Below are positions 21,664 through 34,385 of a stretch of DNA of 64,000 bases, piece after piece; the stretch's first letter is position 1, and each line of letters starts with the position of its first letter. The DNA is from Neoarius graeffei. Lineage: Eukaryota > Chordata > Actinopteri > Siluriformes > Ariidae. The stretch is from NCBI RefSeq assembly GCF_027579695.1, contig NC_083589.1, positions 38,171,835-38,235,834 of the forward strand, in the 5' to 3' direction. The notes beneath the pieces were generated by a model. It was not told the origin of the DNA, made no database searches, and was given only the letters and a program-made list of their open reading frames with translations. The translations under genes were made by a program, and so were the position numbers.

Positions 21664-21732
<69 letters not shown>

Positions 21733-22812
21733 GAACAAAACTAGTCAATAAAGCAGACATGCATTAAGTCACTTTGACATGAGGAGCAGTGCAAGTGATG
21801 GTCAGATAACACTGCAGGTAATTACCCTGCACCACCACCCCACCCAATGTAATTTGAGGGGCATTGTCCCTTTTCCTTTGTCCTCAGATCAATTCTCTTG
21901 GGAATGAACAACAGTGTTTTATTCACTCGTAATCAGTCAACACCCCAGACTGAGTGATGTAGACAGACAGAGGATGACTGCACTGAAACACAGCACATTC
22001 TCTGTTCAGCAGAATAGGATTTGATAGTGGATCTAAAACGAACTCAAACCTGTCTGTTATCCTGCATTCCAGGTAAAACAACATGAAGGACATGCAGGAC
22101 AGTCAGCTCTTTTTAGTCAGGCTTGGAAAATGCATTGTGAATGTCTTTTGAAAATGCTACAGTTTCAAAATATGTCATGCTCCGACCTTGCTAAAGTACC
22201 GGCCAGCACACCACTGTCTCTACTGCAGTGACAGAGCTCTGTGACGGGGTGGATATCTTCCAAATTCAGGAGGATAAATCAAGGTTTGGGGCCTTTTCAC
22301 TCCAGATAAAGGATTTCACTCTAATGATGCTCTTGCCAAATTCAGTGCAGTAAGAAAGCTATCTTAAGACAGGCAGCATGGACTTTTTGTGAACACCCAG
22401 GCAAGCATCAGGAAGACCCTGGCAGAGATTGGCATTTAGAGCCAGAGACATAATGCCTTCAGGCAAGGATGATTTTTACATTCATAATAGAGAGTTCTTC
22501 TCTAACTGAGACAGACTGAGTGTAAGTTAATAAAAAACATTCATCAGTCCTCTTAAACTTGGCAGGAGAAGTCAGGCACCACTAGAAGGAAGGAGGTTCC
22601 AGTTGTGCCAGAAATGTTTTGGACAGAAAAAAATTGACTAATGATTTAAGCTCATTTATTAAGCCCAGAATAAATATTAAAAACAAGGTTTGTGTGCACT
22701 TAATCATTTATTGTCTATTGCTGGAATGATGCAGTAGTGAATCTGCCTCTTAATTTGATACAAAACAACAGAAAAAGATTTAAGGCTTTCTTTGCCTCCT
22801 CCAAGTCTTAAG

Positions 22813-22863
<51 letters not shown>

Positions 22864-22907
22864 CAAGTGAAACTCTTGTCTCTTTACCCTGTTTTATTGT
22901 TAATTTA
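21393..22907. other. No recognisable gene; two microsatellites
   Basis: A CA tract at about 21669-21730 and a GA tract at about 22826-22861. The rest, including 21740-22800, appears to be single-copy sequence without a recognisable gene or element. Confidence 0.6.
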
Positions 22908-23443
22908 CACTACCGTTCAAAAGTTTGGGGTCTCCCAGACAATTTTGTGTTTTCCATGAAAAGTCACACTTTTATTTACCACCATAAGTTGTAAAATGAA
23001 TAGAAAATATAGTCAAGACATTTTTCTGGCCATTTTGAGCATTTAATCGACCCCACAAATGTGATGCTCCAGAAACTCAATCTGCTCAAAGGAAGGTCAG
23101 TTTTATAGCTTCTCTAAAGAGCTCAACTGTTTTCAGCTGTGCTAACATGATTGTACAAGGGTTTTCTAATCGTCCATTAGCCTTCTGAGGCAATGAGCAA
23201 ACACATTGTACTATTAGAACACTGGAGTGAGAGTTGCTGGAAATGGGCCTCTATACACCTATGGAGATATTGCACCAAAAACCAGACATTTAGTAGAATT
23301 TAGCTAGAATAGTCATTTACCACATTAGCAATGTATAGAGTGTATTTCTGATTAGTTTAAAGTGATCTTCATTGAAAAGAACAGTGCTTTTCTTTCAAAA
23401 ATAAGGAAATTTCAAAGTGACCCCAAACTTTTGAACGGTAGTA
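22908..23443. mobile_element. Tc1/mariner-type MITE
   Basis: Terminal repeats cactaccgttcaaaagtttg and its inverse (caaacttttgaacggtagta) are bounded by TA (22906-22907 and 23444-23445). The length is 536 bp. It has no transposase; the interior (ctgaggcaatgagcaaacac and neighbours) is one I recognise as common in fish genomes. Confidence 0.9.
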
Positions 23444-23499
23444 TATGTTCTCTCTCTCTCTCACTCACTCACACACACTTCAATAGCCTTTCTTCAAGG

Positions 23500-23645
23500 A
23501 ATAACAATGGTAGTGGCACTCTTATGGTGGCATTGGTTATGCAGTGTCAAGGTTCCTGGTTTGATCCTGAGTTCAGGGTTGTGTGGGTTTCCACTGGGTT
23601 CTCCAGTTTTCTCCCACTCCCAAAAGACACTGAATCTGTGTGTGC
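23500..23645 (+). mobile_element. Degenerate SINE
   Basis: tcaaggttcctggtttgatc, then gtgtgggtttccactgggtt and ctccagttttctcccac match the SINE middle in order, with heavy divergence. 23646-24179 beyond it holds no recognisable gene; aaccagtctggccattctgc resembles a DNA-transposon-derived repeat. Confidence 0.55.
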
Positions 23646-24629
23646 ATCATGGCCTGCCATGTACTGGCATGTCTTCTACTGTGTATTCATGTCTTGTTGC
23701 CCAGTGTTCCATATATCCACCAATGAGCACAGTCTCAATAAAAAGTTTTGATAAACCTGTGCCCACTGTAACTTTATATTCCTGTTCTTGGCTGATAGGA
23801 ATGGAACCAAAGGTGATCTTCATGAGTTGGGTTTCTGATGACCAAAGAGTGGTTATTTGAGTGTTATACTGTAGACTTCCTGTCAGCTCGAACCAGTCTG
23901 GCCATTCTGCTCTGACCTCTCCATCTGAATTTTGTGTATACTTTGAACAAATTAACATCTCAGGAAATCAGCCATTTCTGAAATACTCAATACCAGCCAA
24001 CAGCTTGGCAACAATGACCATGCAATGTCACTGAGTTCACATTTTTTTCCCCCAAATCAAATTTTATTGAGAATATTAAATGGAGCTCTGGACCTGTATT
24101 TGTATGGGTTAAGCATTGCACTGCTGCCACACAATTGGCTACAGGTGTGCATATAAATATATAAACATAGACACAATTACAGTCAGAAGTTTACATACAC
24201 AGACATAAATGTCATGATAGACATAAATGTTATGACAGTATTGGGCTTTCAGTGATTTTTTTTTAACTCTTCTTTTTCTGTGGCAGAATTATTGTACAAC
24301 ATACATATTTAATAGAAAACTAGACAAGAATTTGGTGCACAAGTTTTCATTTATTCTAGGTTGTTGGAAATCAACACAGGCTCAAAAATTTACATATGTC
24401 CACTTAGATTATTAATTCAGCAGTGCTAAAAGTTCTAAAATGTTTTTTTTTTACTTGCTAAGGCCAAGGCTTCTTAACGTCCTTTTAGTGATCATGATTG
24501 ACTACAGTTGGTAGCTTCTTTGTGCCAACATAAAAAAGAGTTTGTTTGACAGCACTCATGATTGACCAACCCACACTAAAATTGGAAAGTCCAATTGCTC
24601 AGTGCAGCAGCTCAGTGCAGATCTGAGAA

Positions 24630-25557
<928 letters not shown>

Positions 25558-25559
25558 AT

Positions 25560-25880
25560 TTTGACCCTGATAAATATCATCATCTTTACATGTTTTAAAC
25601 TTTACTTAACTTTTACAGTCTTTGCATGTTTTAAACTTTACTTAACTTTTATTCCATTTTATTCTGCTGTTTTTTACTGAACTTTTACTTCATTTTATTA
25701 CTTTATTTCTACTATTGTTTAATTCTTATATTATTTTTATTTTTCTCTCTTCTTCCCCCTTTATTTTATGCAATTTTATTTTCTATTGTTTACTGTTTTG
25801 CCTTTACCTCTGTAAAGCACATTGAACTGCCACTGTGTATGAAATGTGCTATATAAAGAAACTTGCCTTGCCTTGCCTGT
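25560..25880 (+). mobile_element. Non-LTR retrotransposon 3' tail
   Basis: A T-rich run, then acctctgtaaagcacattga, tgtgctatataaagaaa and a cttgc pentamer tail. This is the recurrent 3' end of fish L2-type LINEs. It lies between the transposase stop and the right Tc1 terminus. Confidence 0.7.
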
Positions 25881-26050
25881 GTTGATTTCAGGAAACTAAA
25901 AATAGATTTAAACTAGTTCACCAAATTATTGTTTTCTATTCTATAAAAGATGTATGTTGTACAGTAATTCTGCCCCCAAAAAGCTCAATGTTGTCATGAC
26001 ATTCATTTCCATGATGATATTCATGTGTCTGTATGTTAACTTCTGACCAC

Positions 26051-27090
26051 AGCTGAACATACATAGGCACGTTTGCATGTGCATTATTAAGCTCTTTTAT
26101 CATGTATATCATAGCATAAATGGCACTTTTGATTACAGCAAACAGACCAAACAGACAGTCACTGTATAAACCAAACCTCTGTCCTCTTCCTCTAAAACTA
26201 GTGCATGTGCACTAGTAATTAGGGTCTGTGCATGCTGTAATTAGGGTCTGCCTGCAAATAAGGATCATATACAATCAAAAGTGTGTAGTCGCTAGTTTAT
26301 TTACTTTAAAGCTGGACTCAGCTAATTACTTTCACTGCACAACTAATTATGCCTCGACTTCAAAGCCTTGCCTGATGTGGCTTGAGATCCCCTGTTTACA
26401 AGGTGGACTGAATCGTGACATTTCTGGATAACCGAGTAATGTTTCCTCAAGGAGAATGGGTACAAAGAGACCCTGTAGCTTGATTACTTGGTGAACACAA
26501 ATCATTTGCTCCTCATTCCTCAACTTTTGTTGATGGAACAAAAGACAGTCATGAAAGAACCATTTCTACAAACAGGATAGTTTCAATACTTGGTTTAAAC
26601 TGATAAATCTTGATACAAAAGGAGCCCAAAAGCCATCTCACCACACCAGCTACTGAGTAATCCATTCTCTCTGTCTAAATATTTATTCCATCTGATCATT
26701 TTGCAGTACTAACATCAGCAGCTGCCACGGTGTTCTTTGTTACAGTTTCCAGGGCTCCATTAGCATAAAAATCAATCGTGTGTGTAGGTAAATGTGGCCC
26801 ACCAGCAGAGTTTGGCAATTCAGAGGAAGCACATCGATGACAAATGAGCCTGGGCTTGCCATTTTTAATCAGAGATATGATTACAGAGACTGCATTTGAG
26901 AGCTACAACAGATGGAATAGATTTATCCTGTTTAAGTTCATGATGCCTTATCAATTTGATGCTGGTGTAATTCATCAATGGCAAAGGGGACAATCAGTGA
27001 TTTTCAAGATTTAAAAGACAAGCTGGCTGCTAGAGAGCTCAAGAAGCAAGACTCGTCGGTCAGTCATCTGAAGAAAATAGCCTTTAAGCT
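26051..27090. other. No recognisable gene
   Basis: Nothing beyond short open frames. A direct repeat of attagggtctg occurs at about 26218 and 26240. Confidence 0.4.
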
Positions 27091-27091
27091 G

Positions 27092-27827
27092 TTAAGAAAC
27101 CTTTTATTTGTCACATGCACACTTCAAGCACAGTGAAATTCATCCTCTGCATTTAACCCATCTGAAGCAGTGAACACTCAGAGCAGTGGGTGTCATGACC
27201 ACTTAGCTCAAAGCAGGCACAACATAAAAGGAGACCACACCGTTTGTTCAGGTTAACCCGTACTTTATTAATATATAAATTCTAGGGATAAATTAAAAAA
27301 GAATAAAAGAAAGAAACCTGCTCCCGTCGGCCCGTGCAGGGCCTCCACGTAGCAGGACAACAAACACAACCAAACCCCAAAGCCAGCAGCCAGCTCTCGA
27401 ATGCCAATTTTGGGCCCGTATTTGAACTTTCTGGCCTTGTCTAGCACAGGTGCTGCAGTACTAGACAGCGCCCCCTTCAGACTGGAGGGAGAGAAACGGC
27501 CAAGTTCAAGTTTACTATTCAAAAGGGGCAGTGCGCACCCCCAGCATGGCCACGCTGGGCGTGACATCGGGCAGCCACACAAGAGCACCCAGGGAGCAGT
27601 CAGGGGTCAGGTACCTTGCTCAAGGGCACCTCAGCCCAAGGCCACCCCACGTTAACCTAACTGCATGTCTTTGGATTTTGGGGGAAACCGAAGCACCCAG
27701 AGGAAACCCACACAGACAACATGCAAACTCCACACAGAAAGGCCCTCGCCAGCCGCTGGGTTCGAACCCAGAACCTTCTTGTTGTGAGGCGACCGTGCTA
27801 ACCACTACACCACCGTGCCACCCATCA
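27092..27827 (-). mobile_element. Composite of two reverse SINEs with a 350-bp insert
   Basis: 27092-27200 is the inverted 3' end of a second SINE type (ttatttgtcacatgcacact, gtgaaattcatcctctgcat). 27200-27540 is unrelated sequence. 27545-27655 resumes with gctcaagggcacctcagccc. From about 27645 the window's main SINE follows on minus (tgcatgtctttgg... to accaccgtgccacc). This suggests a hybrid or stacked insertion. Confidence 0.7.
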
Positions 27828-28595
27828 CTGAAACAAGTGCACTCATAATGGCAGAAGTACAGTAATGATCCTGTTTGATGCTGCTGATCAGATCCTACTG
27901 AATTTATTTAATGCTTTAAATACTCTAAAGATAATGCAAACCAAACACCTTTAAAACATACTCTGTTGGTTTGGAACAGTGTTTCATAATGAGTAACAGG
28001 ACTTCAGTGAGCACTTTTGCTAATGAGAAATTAGCAGTGGTGTTCATTCATTCATTCATTCATTCATTCCTGTTCAGTAACAGCTTCACCCCAGTCAGGG
28101 TTGTGGTGGATCTGTATAACCAGAGTAGACAAACTAATAAAAAGCAAACACAAAATAAGTGAACACATTCAAGGAAGAAACCAGTGATAAGACAGGGGTG
28201 AAGACAGGACCAAAACCAAGAACATCAAGAACAAATGTACACCATACGGTTCCCAGCACGGCAATCTCTATATGCGTACGTTCTCCATGTTCTAAGTTTG
28301 TTACAAGCATAATAATGTATACTTGGAGGGAAATATGTAAAGTGTAATTTTTGTTTTTACAGTTTGATTTGATTTACTAGCACCACACTAATTTACTTTT
28401 CAACTACCAGCCTTTCTATTTATTCCAGCGTTTCACTTGGGCTGCCAATTACATTTCAGTAAACAAGCTGCCAATTAATCTGTTGGGTTTTAATATGGGG
28501 GGAAAGTATACAGTGTGTTCAGGATACATTTCGTCATGTGTTTTTAATTAAGAATTGTCAATCTTAGACCTCCTTTACTCAGTGTGTAGTGCATA
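27828..28595. other. No recognisable gene
   Basis: A cattcattcatt tract at about 28045-28070 within otherwise unassigned sequence. Confidence 0.4.
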
Positions 28596-28837
28596 CACTG
28601 CAAAAAATTGAAAACTGAATTTGAGGAGCAAATTACTTAATACTAGTGAAATTATCTTGCTGCATGGACAGATATTTTTACTTGATAAGACATCTGAGAA
28701 TAAGTTGGTTGCAATCTAGAACTAGATTTAATAATCTCAGAATTGGTGTCATGTATTCTTCTAATAGGAAATGCTAGATTGTTTAAACTATTTTCAAGAT
28801 ATTTTCACTTGCTAAGATGTCTTTTTTTTTTGCAGTG
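28596..28837. mobile_element. MITE with CACTGCAAAAA termini
   Basis: cactgcaaaaaattg on the left and tttttttttgcagtg on the right, flanked by TA on both sides. 242 bp, no coding capacity. Internal arms (acttgataagacatct / aagatgtctt) extend the inverted repeat. Confidence 0.8.
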
Positions 28838-29104
28838 TATAGAAAAGAATGACAGATTTCTCGTGTCAGGTGGGTTTAATGGTTTGAAATCGTTATTTAT
28901 GGTTTGTTGTGTGGGTTTGTACTATATGGGTATACAGTACCATATAAATGGTCCTAATGGTTGAGCAGGTGACCTGTGAACGATTGTGATGCGCTTAATG
29001 GTTTTCTAAAAGGATTCAACAGATTTGGGTGGTCTTATTAATGGTGATCTGGGGGCTAAAGGCTGTGTGGGGCCAATTTACCTCAAAGACTTCTGTTATA
29101 TTAA

Positions 29105-30013
29105 AGGGATAGTTCGGGATTTTTGACATGAATCTGTATGGCATCCCCATCAATAGTGTCGTGCAAACACACTGACTTACCCCTGACAGCATCCTGTGAG
29201 TCCAGTTCTTGTCCAGTTTTGGTCCAGACGAAAGTAGTCCGGCAAGTTTGTTGGGGTCACAAAAGTAAAACATTTTTCGTCTCAAAACAGTATGTGTTCA
29301 AAAGAGTGATATATTTGCATCACAAAACCGTTGCCAAATAAAAAGTCAGACCTCGAAATCGCTTGGCACTATTTTCTCTCCCTTCTTATCACTGCGCGCT
29401 GCCGCCAGGTGACAGCCACGGCTGGTTCATTTATTGTTTACTGCTAGCAAAGTTAGTGACAACATGTCTGACTACGACAGCGATGTTGAAAACATTGACT
29501 TCATCTCACAGCCAAAGGGATATCTTTATGAACCCGAATATACAGATGAAGAAATTCGCCAGATGGAGTTAGAATGGGCAGAGAGAGAAAGGGTGGACAG
29601 AGAAGTGGAAGAAGGTGAAGCTGGAGCCGCAGCTTGTTAGCGCCGCTGATCTGAACTCCGAATCACTGCCAAACAATGGGAAAGGTGTTGATTCCTGCGC
29701 AGATGTCAACATGACAGCGCGCAGTGATACCGAGGGAGACAAAATATAGCGCCAAATAATTGCGAGGTCTGACTTTTTATTTGGCAACGGTTTTGTGATG
29801 CAAATATATCACTCTTTTGAACACATACTGTTTTGAGAAGAAAAACGTTTTACTTTCGTGACCCCAACAAACTTGCCGGACTACTTTCGTCTGGACCAAA
29901 ACTAGACAAGAACTGGACTCACAGTATGCTGTCGGGGGTAAGTCAGTGTATTTGCATGACGCTGTTGACGGGGATGCCATACAGATTCATGTCAAAAATC
30001 CCGAACTATTGCT
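29105..30013 (+). mobile_element. TTAA-flanked element with ~297-bp inverted repeats
   Basis: TTAA lies at 29101-29104 and 30014-30017. Arms 29105-29400 and 29717-30013 match inverted almost throughout (agttcgggatttttgacatg, ggcaacggttttgtgatgca and so on). Only about 315 bases remain as a loop, and they carry one small open frame related to the ballast-type first exon. No transposase. Confidence 0.88.
29464..29640 (+). CDS. Ballast-type first exon (solo), 58 residues
   Basis: MSDYDSDVENIDFISQPKGY starts with the same MSDxD as the gene at 17179 and has LYEPEYTDEEIRQMELEW where the other has the YQFEP motif. It is acidic, then a charged helix-like tail (RERVDREVEEGE). It ends at TAG after AAAC with no Cys-rich exon following. 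This is probably the remaining first exon of a related gene, and it may no longer be expressed as a protein. Confidence 0.6.
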   Translation: MSDYDSDVENIDFISQPKGYLYEPEYTDEEIRQMELEWAERERVDREVEEGEAGAAAC

Positions 30014-30017
30014 TTAA

Positions 30018-30385
30018 GATATTGATCCCATCCCATTCAGTGTATTGATCCCACACTTCAGAATGTCTACATGGGATCTATCAGTTTGTCACTGTGTTCT
30101 AGACTTTTACAATAATTAAACAATGAAATTAATTATACACAAACCATGTTCTAGATCTCTACCTAAATTAAGAAATTATTTAACCCTTTAAAAGTTTCAG
30201 CTAGGGTTGCCAGGTCTCCAGGTGGATGTGGTCACTTTCAGTTGAGGGAAGATTTTTTTTTGTCATCTTTTACAAACAGTAAATGCATAGTCTATTATGT
30301 AACTACAGTATATAGGATGTGGTTATTAATACATGTTATGAAATATCAGGTGAAATTAGGTATGAGTAGAACATAGGTATGATAA
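30018..30385. other. No recognisable gene
   Basis: AT-rich; nothing supported. Confidence 0.4.
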
Positions 30386-30752
30386 CTATCCATCCATTAT
30401 CTGTAGCCGCTTTATCCTGTTCTACAGGGTCGCAGGCAAGCTGGAGCCTATCCCAGCTGACTACCGGCGAAAGGCGGGGTACACCCTGGACAAGTCACCA
30501 GGTCATCACAGGGCTGACACATAGACACAGAAAACCATTCACACTCACACCTACGGTCAATTTAGAGTCCCCAGTTAACCTAACCTGCATGTCTTTGGAC
30601 TGTGGGGGAAACCGGAGCACCCGGAGGAAACCCACGCAGACACGGGGAGAACATGCAAACTCCGCACAGAAAGGCCCTCGCCGGCCACGGGGCTCGAACC
30701 CGGACCTTCTTGCTGTGAGGTGACAGCACTAACCACTACACCACCGTGCCAC
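30386..30752 (-). mobile_element. Full-length SINE
   Basis: Inverted copy from the tail (catccattatctgtagccgc) to the head (accaccgtgccacc). Its tail is of the ggatgg rather than gatga type. Confidence 0.93.
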
Positions 30753-31265
30753 CGGAAATATCAGTGTATCATAATAAAATTATGACATATACACAAATTA
30801 AGAAATAGCAAAAGTGATAATCTAATAAAAGCACATTTTAGTAAAAGGTTTTTAATAGTGTAATCATGAGCTAAGTAACTGGAACTTTTAACATGACACT
30901 TAACAATTCTTTAGAATTACATTCATTCTTTATGTATTTAACATATGAAACATCAAATCAATCTATTTTAATTAATTAGCCATACAATATGATTTCGAAT
31001 CGCAGACACCCACTGGGAAACATTAGTAAAAAGATGTAATTTTATGGGTTGAAAATGGATCAAAATGCCGTCTACTGGTTAAAATCATCCTGAACCTTGC
31101 AAAGCTGATGCTAACGCAGAGTCAACCATTTGTTACTTCTCTGTCATGAAATTTTATTTTTTTTTAAAAAGACAATTCCCTCCTCTAATCAAAGGTAGGC
31201 AGCTCACCTCCCCTAGCTCCTGCCCTTAAGTGGGAATCTGTGAATCCACACTCATTTTTAAATAT
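30753..31265. other. No recognisable gene
   Basis: AT-rich single-copy-looking sequence. Confidence 0.4.
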
Positions 31266-31460
31266 CTCATCTCATCTCATTATCTCTAGCCGCTTTATCC
31301 TGTTCTACAGGGTCGCAGGCAAGCTGGAGCCTATCCCAGCTGACTATGGTTGAGAGGCGGGGTACACCTTGGACAAGTCACCAGATCATCGCAGGGCTGA
31401 CACATAGAGACAAACAACCATTCACACTCACACCTACGGTCAATTTAGAGCCACCAATTA
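31266..31460 (-). mobile_element. 5'-truncated SINE
   Basis: gatga tail, 3' body and taaattgacc block in reverse; it stops at ccaccaattaaccc, so the head half is lost. Confidence 0.87.
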
Positions 31461-31569
31461 ACCCAGAAACTACAAAGTCTAGGTAAATGAAACTGAATGG
31501 CTTAATTTTGAGCAATATAAGATGTATTCCTCAAAATTTGAATGAGAAATTCAAAAGTATCTGGATTCC

Positions 31570-31838
31570 ATGAACGAATTTCAAAAATTTTCAATATTCA
31601 TGAACCCGCTCAACCGTCTCTTCCAATGTGGTGGTCGTCCAGATCCTTTTGCCCTACACACACAGCCTTCCTCTTTGAACTTTTTGTGCCGTGTCCAAAT
31701 CTGCATTGCAGTTGGTGCATTTTTAGAGAATTCTCTCATAAATGAGCGCTGCACAGTCTTGTTCGATTGTGTTCGAGCGTACTCTAACACACAAAATGCC
31801 TTTTCTTTTCCGGTGAATGGCATTTCTATACCGTGGTG
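31570..31838 (-). pseudogene. DUF4817-like helix-turn-helix fragment
   Basis: FTGKEKAFCVLEYARTQSNK, TVQRSFMREFSKNAPTAMQI and WTRHKKFKEEGCVCRAKGSG reproduce the N-terminal helix-turn-helix and linker of a family of eukaryotic transposon proteins. The LINE insertion lies just upstream of FTGKE, so the start is cut off, and no catalytic domain is left. Confidence 0.65.
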
Positions 31839-32153
31839 TGCTGGGGGGGCAGCACATCCAAGAGGGATGCATCCAGGCTGGACAAACTGATCAGGCAGGC
31901 CGGCTCTGTGGTCGGCATGAAGCTGGACTCTCTGGTGACGGTGGCAGAGAAGAGGACTATGGACGATGCCAGTCACCCTCTGCACACAGTCCTCAGCAAC
32001 CAGAGGAGCCTGTTCAGTGACAGAATGTTCCTTCCCAAGTGCAGGACTAACAGACTTAAAAACTTCTTTGTCCCTCACGCCATCAGACTGTACAACTCCT
32101 CTCTGGGGGGGAGGAGGGGTAACAGGAGGACAGAGGACGGGAAGGAGCAGTAG
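31839..32153 (+). pseudogene. LINE ORF2 C-terminal end
   Basis: ASRLDKLIRQAGSVVGMKLD, HPLHTVLSNQRSLFSDRMFL and PKCRTNRLKNFFVPHAIRLY follow the conserved C-terminal tail found after the reverse transcriptase in fish L2/Rex-type LINEs. The reverse transcriptase itself is missing. Confidence 0.8.
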
Positions 32154-32240
32154 CCTAGCCTAGCCTGACAAAAAAGCAATACTGGACAATGTGCAATACC
32201 TCTCCTGCTGGACTTTTTTCATATCTTTTTAATATATTTA

Positions 32241-32618
32241 TATATCTCATCTCATTATCTCTAGACGCTTTATCCTGTTCTACAGGGTCGCAGGCAAGCT
32301 GGAGCCTATCCCAGCTGACTACGGGCGAAAGGCGGGGTACACCCTGGACAAGTCGCCAGGTCATCACAGGGCTGACACATAGACACAGACAACCATTCAC
32401 ACTCACATTCACACCTACGCTCAATTTAGAGTCACCAGTTAACCTAACCTGCATGTCTTTGGACTGTGGGGGAAACCGGAGCACCCGGAGGAAACCCACG
32501 TGGACACGGGGAGAACATGCAAACTCCGCACAGAAAGGCCCTCGCCGGCCACGGGGCTCAAACCCGGACCTTCTTGCTGTGAGGCGACAGCGCTAACCAC
32601 TACACCACCATGCCGCCC
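32241..32618 (-). mobile_element. Full-length SINE inside the LINE
   Basis: Complete inverted copy. Near-identical flanks atatttatatat / atatttgtatat look like its target duplication. Confidence 0.93.
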
Positions 32619-32756
32619 ATATTTGTATATGTAAATACTTAATTTATTTATCTAGAAGTAGCTCTTTTTTTCTATTCTATTCTCTGTTTATCCTATCATG
32701 ATGCTACTGGAATTTTAATTTCCCTGAGGGAACCCTCCCAAAGGGATCAATAAAGT

Positions 32757-32824
32757 TCTATCTAATCTAATCTAATCTAATCTAATCTAATCTAATCTAA
32801 TCTAATCTAATCTAATCTAATCTA
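32757..32824 (+). repeat. TCTAA pentanucleotide tail of the LINE
   Basis: About 13 tctaa units at the LINE 3' end; the repeat is typical of the 3' tails of this LINE group. Confidence 0.95.
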
Positions 32825-32984
32825 AAAAGATAAAAACAAATAATGTTAAACATAAAATTTTGACCTGTTTCCACACATGCTGTTAAAATTTGAGGTCAAT
32901 TGACCGAGAATTGGCAAAGTTATTAGATTGTGAAATTATATCAAATTTTTTGAAACACCCTGTATATTCTGATTGAGACTCATC

Positions 32985-32985
32985 A

Positions 32986-33017
<32 letters not shown>

Positions 33018-33052
33018 ATACATCCCCTTGCCCACTTTTTTTTTTTTTTTTA
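32985..33052. repeat. Poly-C, CA and poly-T tracts
   Basis: About 17 C, then ca units, then a T run of about 16. The following stretch to 33500 shows no gene. Confidence 0.9.
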
Positions 33053-34385
33053 ACATTTTTCAAAGTTATGCAGTAGGCAGAGTTAGGCTCAGAGCTGAGG
33101 GTGAAGTTACACTTTCATAATGCTTTGTTAAAATGTATTGTTTGATGTTGGTTTGAGAACACTGCACTATAAATATGGCAATGGTATTCATTATTTTGGA
33201 GCTTAACAAAGGATTTGAGAAAGTGTAACACTTCTCAGTCATGGGGTTTGAAGATTTTATGAGAGTTGCATTATCTTCTTAGCAGGGTGCTGTGAGCAGG
33301 TTAGTAAGCGGTCCCACAACACAATTTTTGGTCAGTATGTTACTTATTTATTTGCTACGCTGATCGTACAAGCCAGGCTGCACAACTACTAATCACTTCA
33401 TACATGAAGGGTTATAAATGTTCTCATGGAACTTCTCTAATTACAGCTTTAGTGCAATTACACAGTACAGAGACATTTTATCCTGCTCTAGCATGTTACT
33501 TTATAACGGTATCTGGTTATTTAGCACAAAAGTATTTAGCACAAGTCTTTTAGCACAAATCCAAAGTCTTTTAGTACAAGTTCTAAAATCTCTTAGCACA
33601 TCTCTGTGTTCTTTAGCACAACTCTGTATTATGGTCACAATAATAATAAAAAAAAATACTCATCTTGATATAGGAAGGGGTTTATTATGATTGCTTAGGG
33701 ACTGGAAGCCGGAATTTCTGCTGTTGTACATGTTAAGTGTGGAAATTCATCTATAGCCATGGTCAACGCATGTGCAAGAAGCATGTGTTTCTGCGATGTC
33801 AAAACATCAGTTTCACGTGGCAAAGTTAACAGTTTTAATTACCTATCGCGTCTCTTACTTGTAATGCAACTTTTTTCTCATGAGAAATTTCACCTTCACA
33901 AACGAAAATCATTTTTCTCAACTTATTGGCATGTACATGCAAATCTTGGAAAAGTTCATTTCCTTTTTTCTATCAGTGTTATCTTTCCATCTTCATTATT
34001 TTCTTTCTTCCAGCTGTCACCTATTTTTACACAATTTTCAGGACATTTACTGACATTTTCAGACACTGGTTTTTAGTGGCGTCCCCGAGCCGAGCGATCT
34101 AAAACTGTTGTTGGAATAACAATGGGATAGATGGCGAAAATGTTCACGTCTGTAATCCTATTGGTCCCTTTAAATCGAACACTCAGTTAAGTAGCCAATA
34201 AGAGTTTCTAAAAGAAAGCTGTGATCCGTCCGATAAGTATAAAAACAGAGGGTCACATAACTACAGATCATTCTATCACGACTAGATTATGCATAGATAA
34301 AGATTCAGTGTTCTTGGATCTTGTGCTAAAGAACTTGGAGTTGTGCTAAGAGACTTCAGATTTGTGCTAAAAGACTTTTGTGCTA

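Larger units (their letters stand above)
31839..32825 (+). mobile_element. 5'-truncated LINE (L2/Rex-like), split by a SINE
   Basis: The C-terminal end of ORF2, a 3' UTR, and a pentanucleotide tctaa tail (32757-32824) following ggatcaataaagttctat. A reverse SINE sits in the UTR at 32241-32618. The truncation at the 5' side is normal for target-primed insertion. Confidence 0.85.
31500..32970 (-). mobile_element. Mariner-like element with DUF4817-type helix-turn-helix, split by a LINE
   Basis: A minus-strand helix-turn-helix coding fragment (31570-31838) is followed, after the LINE ends at 32825, by sequence closing with tttttgaaacaccctgtata, a terminus seen in mariner-type elements with this domain. 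The left end was not located precisely. Confidence 0.55.

Noticed and set aside
33759..34076. 105-codon frame inside the TTTAGCACAA element
   Set aside because: Phe/Ser/Leu-rich from T-rich DNA, without any recognisable motif; not convincing as a transposase.
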